Source: Aquila chrysaetos chrysaetos
Taxonomy: Eukaryota; Chordata; Aves; Accipitriformes; Accipitridae
DNA length: 64,000 bases
NCBI RefSeq assembly: GCF_900496995.4
Contig: NC_044009.1
Coordinates: 9,704,001 to 9,768,000, forward strand
Direction of reading: 5' to 3'
How positions within the stretch are numbered: the first letter of the stretch is position 1; every line of letters begins with the position of its first letter. Below the pieces are notes generated by a model. It made no database searches and was not told where the DNA came from. It saw nothing but the letters and a program-made list of their open reading frames with translations. Of this stretch, positions 61,791 through 64,000 are shown in pieces. A program made the position numbers and the translations under genes.

Positions 61791-62229
61791 ATGCTGGCGC
61801 AACAACCAACAACAACAGGGACCCGCCTGAAAGGGGCCTGAGCAAATGCAGAGGTGTGAAGCATGCTGCCAGATGGGTTTTGCATCACAGGTTGTGTCTC
61901 AGGCTGGGAGAGCTCCTGGGTGTGCCCCTGAGCACCTAGTGATGTCACCAGAGAGTCACAGTCACGCCATGACATCACTTGTGGTGGGCAATGATACATG
62001 CCAGCGTCACGTACTGCCAGCGGCACACGAGACGTCGAGTCCTGTGGGCAGCAGCTGAGCCATTGAGTCCTGCCAACAGCACACCAGACGTGACCTGCCA
62101 GCAGCCAAGGAGCCACCGAATCCCACCAGTGGCACCCATCAAGTCCCAGCAGCAGCTGACAGGACACCGAGTCCTGGCAGCAGCAGCGCCGGAGGGCCCA
62201 GGCATGAGCCGCCGGCGCCAGGACCCGCC

Positions 62230-62742
62230 ATGAGGTCCCGGCAGGAGGACACCTGCCCCATCTGCTTGGGTCCCCTTGAAGACCCCGCTGGCATGGACCT
62301 GTGCTGGCATGCATTCTGCCATGCCTGCATCCAGCGCTGGGCTGCCACTGCCGTCGCTGCCACCTGCCCGCTCTGCCGGCAGCCCATCGTGGTCATCCAC
62401 TGCCTGCCGGTGAAGGATGACCATGCTGGGGTGGTCCTCCATCCCCGCGGCCATTTCCATCTGTATGCGGGGCCGGGGCTGCAGCGGCAGGGGCGTCAGC
62501 AGCAGCAGCGGGGCCCCGGAGGTCCCCAGCGCTGGAGATTCTCTGCTGCACGTGGGGATTGCAGCCCCCCATGCCCCACCAGTGTGTCCAGAGCCTGTCT
62601 GGGCAGCGGGACAGCAATGGGCGCAGCCGGCTCTGCTACTTGCCGGCAGTCAGTGAAGACCCATCATGGCTGTGGAGGGTGCAGGAGGAAGAGCCGGGCT
62701 CAGGGGACCACACGCACCGCCTCGCCCCCGGGGTCCCTCTGA
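62230..62742 (+). CDS. Topors-type RING-finger ORF, right-arm copy
   Basis: Same 170 residues as the left-arm copy at 44556-44044. All eight zinc-binding Cys/His positions of the RING are present. The stop TGA (62740-62742) is immediately followed by AATAAA (62743-62748), and the next useful GT-rich sequence would place cleavage about 20-30 bases downstream. Upstream about 450 bp lies the 3' end of a CR1 fragment. The Cys and Ala-rich frame just before the Met shows no extra RING-type motif. Twin copies in palindromic arms can exchange sequence by gene conversion, which would explain identity. Confidence 0.65.
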   Translation: MRSRQEDTCPICLGPLEDPAGMDLCWHAFCHACIQRWAATAVAATCPLCRQPIVVIHCLPVKDDHAGVVLHPRGHFHLYAGPGLQRQGRQQQQRGPGGPQRWRFSAARGDCSPPCPTSVSRACLGSGTAMGAAGSATCRQSVKTHHGCGGCRRKSRAQGTTRTASPPGSL

Positions 62743-62748
62743 AATAAA
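62743..62748 (+). terminator. Polyadenylation signal abutting RING ORF stop (right)
   Basis: TGA followed at once by AATAAA (ctctgaaataaagc), giving an almost absent 3' UTR before the signal. Confidence 0.6.
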
Positions 62749-64000
62749 GCTACTGGGGATGCCGAGAGGGGCCATGCCTGGTTTCTTCCGTGCTGCTTTG
62801 CTCGTTGCTGCAGAACTGGGGGAGTGGGAGGGATATGGCCCTGGAAGTGGGGAGGGGGAGGCACCCCTGGAAATGGAAGGGAAAGGGGAAGGGGAAGGGG
62901 GGGAGTCCCCTGGGACCCTTCCAAGCAGATCCCCGAAGGGGCCAGTGCCTGCTCTCCTGAAGGCTGGGGTGAGGAAAGAGGTTTGGAGGAGACCCTCCTC
63001 TCCTCTCCTGGTCCCACACACCCCATGCTGTGGAGGGCTGTGATCCCGTGGGGAGGCTGTCTGGGCATGGGAGAAGCAGCCCCAGCTGGGATGTGCCTTG
63101 TATTTCAGGAGTCTCTTCTTCAGGGAAACCCCGGAGGTCCACCCCCCCAGTCCGGGTCGTCCCCAAGATCTGTGCAGTGGCAGTGTGCCCCGAAGGGTGC
63201 TGGGCCCTCGCTGCCGCCCTGCTCCATCCCTTCCTGCAGACCAGGTGGCTGGGGAGCTCCTGGCGTTGGGGCTGAGCTGCTGCCCACACCTGCCTGCCGC
63301 CTTGGCAGACCTTGCTTCCCAGTGAGTGGACCCAAACGTCAGTGTTGAGAGTTCTGGGGGCCGCGTCTGCCCCATCAAGGCCAGCTGAGCATGGGGTGAG
63401 GCTGCTCAGGGAGACCACGGCCTCTCAGTGCCTTCTGCCCTGGAGACGGATGCAAAGACATAAATCTCACGGAGATTTAGATCAAAAAAAGCTGGCAAGC
63501 AGGAGGTGGCTCTTTGCCACTTCCCAAGGCTCCCTGTGAGCAGCATCCTCCCGTCAGAGGTCCCAGGCCACGCCGGGCACCCAGGTGGCCCTTTCTGTCC
63601 TTCCCCGGCACTCCAGGGGAGCAGGAGGCAGGATATTTGCGAGAGGCTTTCTGGTACCTAGAGGAGGATCCAACCCTCGCAGGGCTTTTGGCAAAATCCC
63701 CCCTTGGCCCAGCAGCTGGCAGAGCTCTGGCCCTTGCCCGCCATGCTGGCAAGGAGATGGGAGCGGGCTCGCGCATGGCTCGTGTCACAGCTCACAACTT
63801 CTGTCTGCTTAACCTGAGACACATGGTGCCTCCGCCACCGGGCCATGTTTCCATGTTTTGTACTACGTCCCCATCAATATTGCAGGGTGCTGCGCTGCCG
63901 CCGGCACAGTGTAACCTGCTCTGGCACTGTGGCTGTATTGCAGGGTGGTGTCGGCTCATGTGCCCATGAGAGCTGCTCTGTGCCAGCCGTCAGCCCATGC

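Larger units (their letters stand above)
60186..64000 (+). repeat. Right arm of inverted duplication (runs off window)
   Basis: Mirror of 42787-46148. Inner border is gcctttgg at 60186. Arm-to-arm identity is above 99% by eye. The spacer between arms is 46149-60185 (14,037 bp). Confidence 0.95.

Overview
The window is from a bird genome. CR1 LINE fragments, avian LTR families (including solo LTRs whose sense strand opens TGTCCTGGGTTCAGCTGGGA), intron-rich genes with GT-AG junctions, and paralogs of families that are multicopy in birds (CCDC81-like, Topors-like, GVIN-like, USP-like) all point that way. There is no bacterial or organellar signal. Nothing in the sequence fixes the species. The high repeat load and a near-identical inverted duplication would fit a W chromosome or an unplaced repeat-rich scaffold, but that is inference.

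Region by region: (1) 1-14459 holds two head-to-tail copies of one gammaretrovirus-like endogenous retrovirus on the minus strand, with 772-bp LTRs at 5912-6683 and 13688-14459. The copies differ mostly by single-base insertions and deletions, so this part looks like unpolished long-read sequence and its frameshifts are not trustworthy. (2) 14460-18830 is a satellite of about 130 units of 33 bp, a 24-bp core plus a 9-bp slot with two main flavours. It switches strand at about 17843. (3) 18831-20740 is an unrelated array of about 11 units of 170-175 bp. (4) 20786-28963 holds a stray CCDC81 exon, then a CCDC81-like gene whose eleven-exon chain I could follow with compatible phases. (5) 29437-39543 holds a small minisatellite, a decayed USP36/USP42-like deubiquitinase pseudogene (minus), two LTR fragments, a CR1 scrap and a decayed very-large-inducible-GTPase (GVIN/URGCP type) pseudogene (minus). 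(6) 40905-41796 holds dispersed repeats and an LTR fragment. (7) 42787-46148 and 60186-64000 are arms of an inverted duplication separated by 14.0 kb. Each arm carries an intact 170-codon Topors-type RING-finger ORF and a CR1 fragment. The right arm alone carries a solo LTR with a 5-bp target-site duplication. (8) The 14-kb spacer holds another solo LTR, a CpG island (about 54500-55480), and a deleted ERV (55542-57345).

The credible protein-coding loci are therefore the CCDC81-like gene (HU-domain, centrosome/cilium-associated family) and the twin RING ORFs. The other coding-like stretches are pseudogenes or mobile-element genes. The most unusual structures are the two-state 33-bp satellite with its strand switch, the ERV abutting it with no spacer, and the RING-bearing palindrome in which an LTR insertion marks one arm as younger than the duplication.
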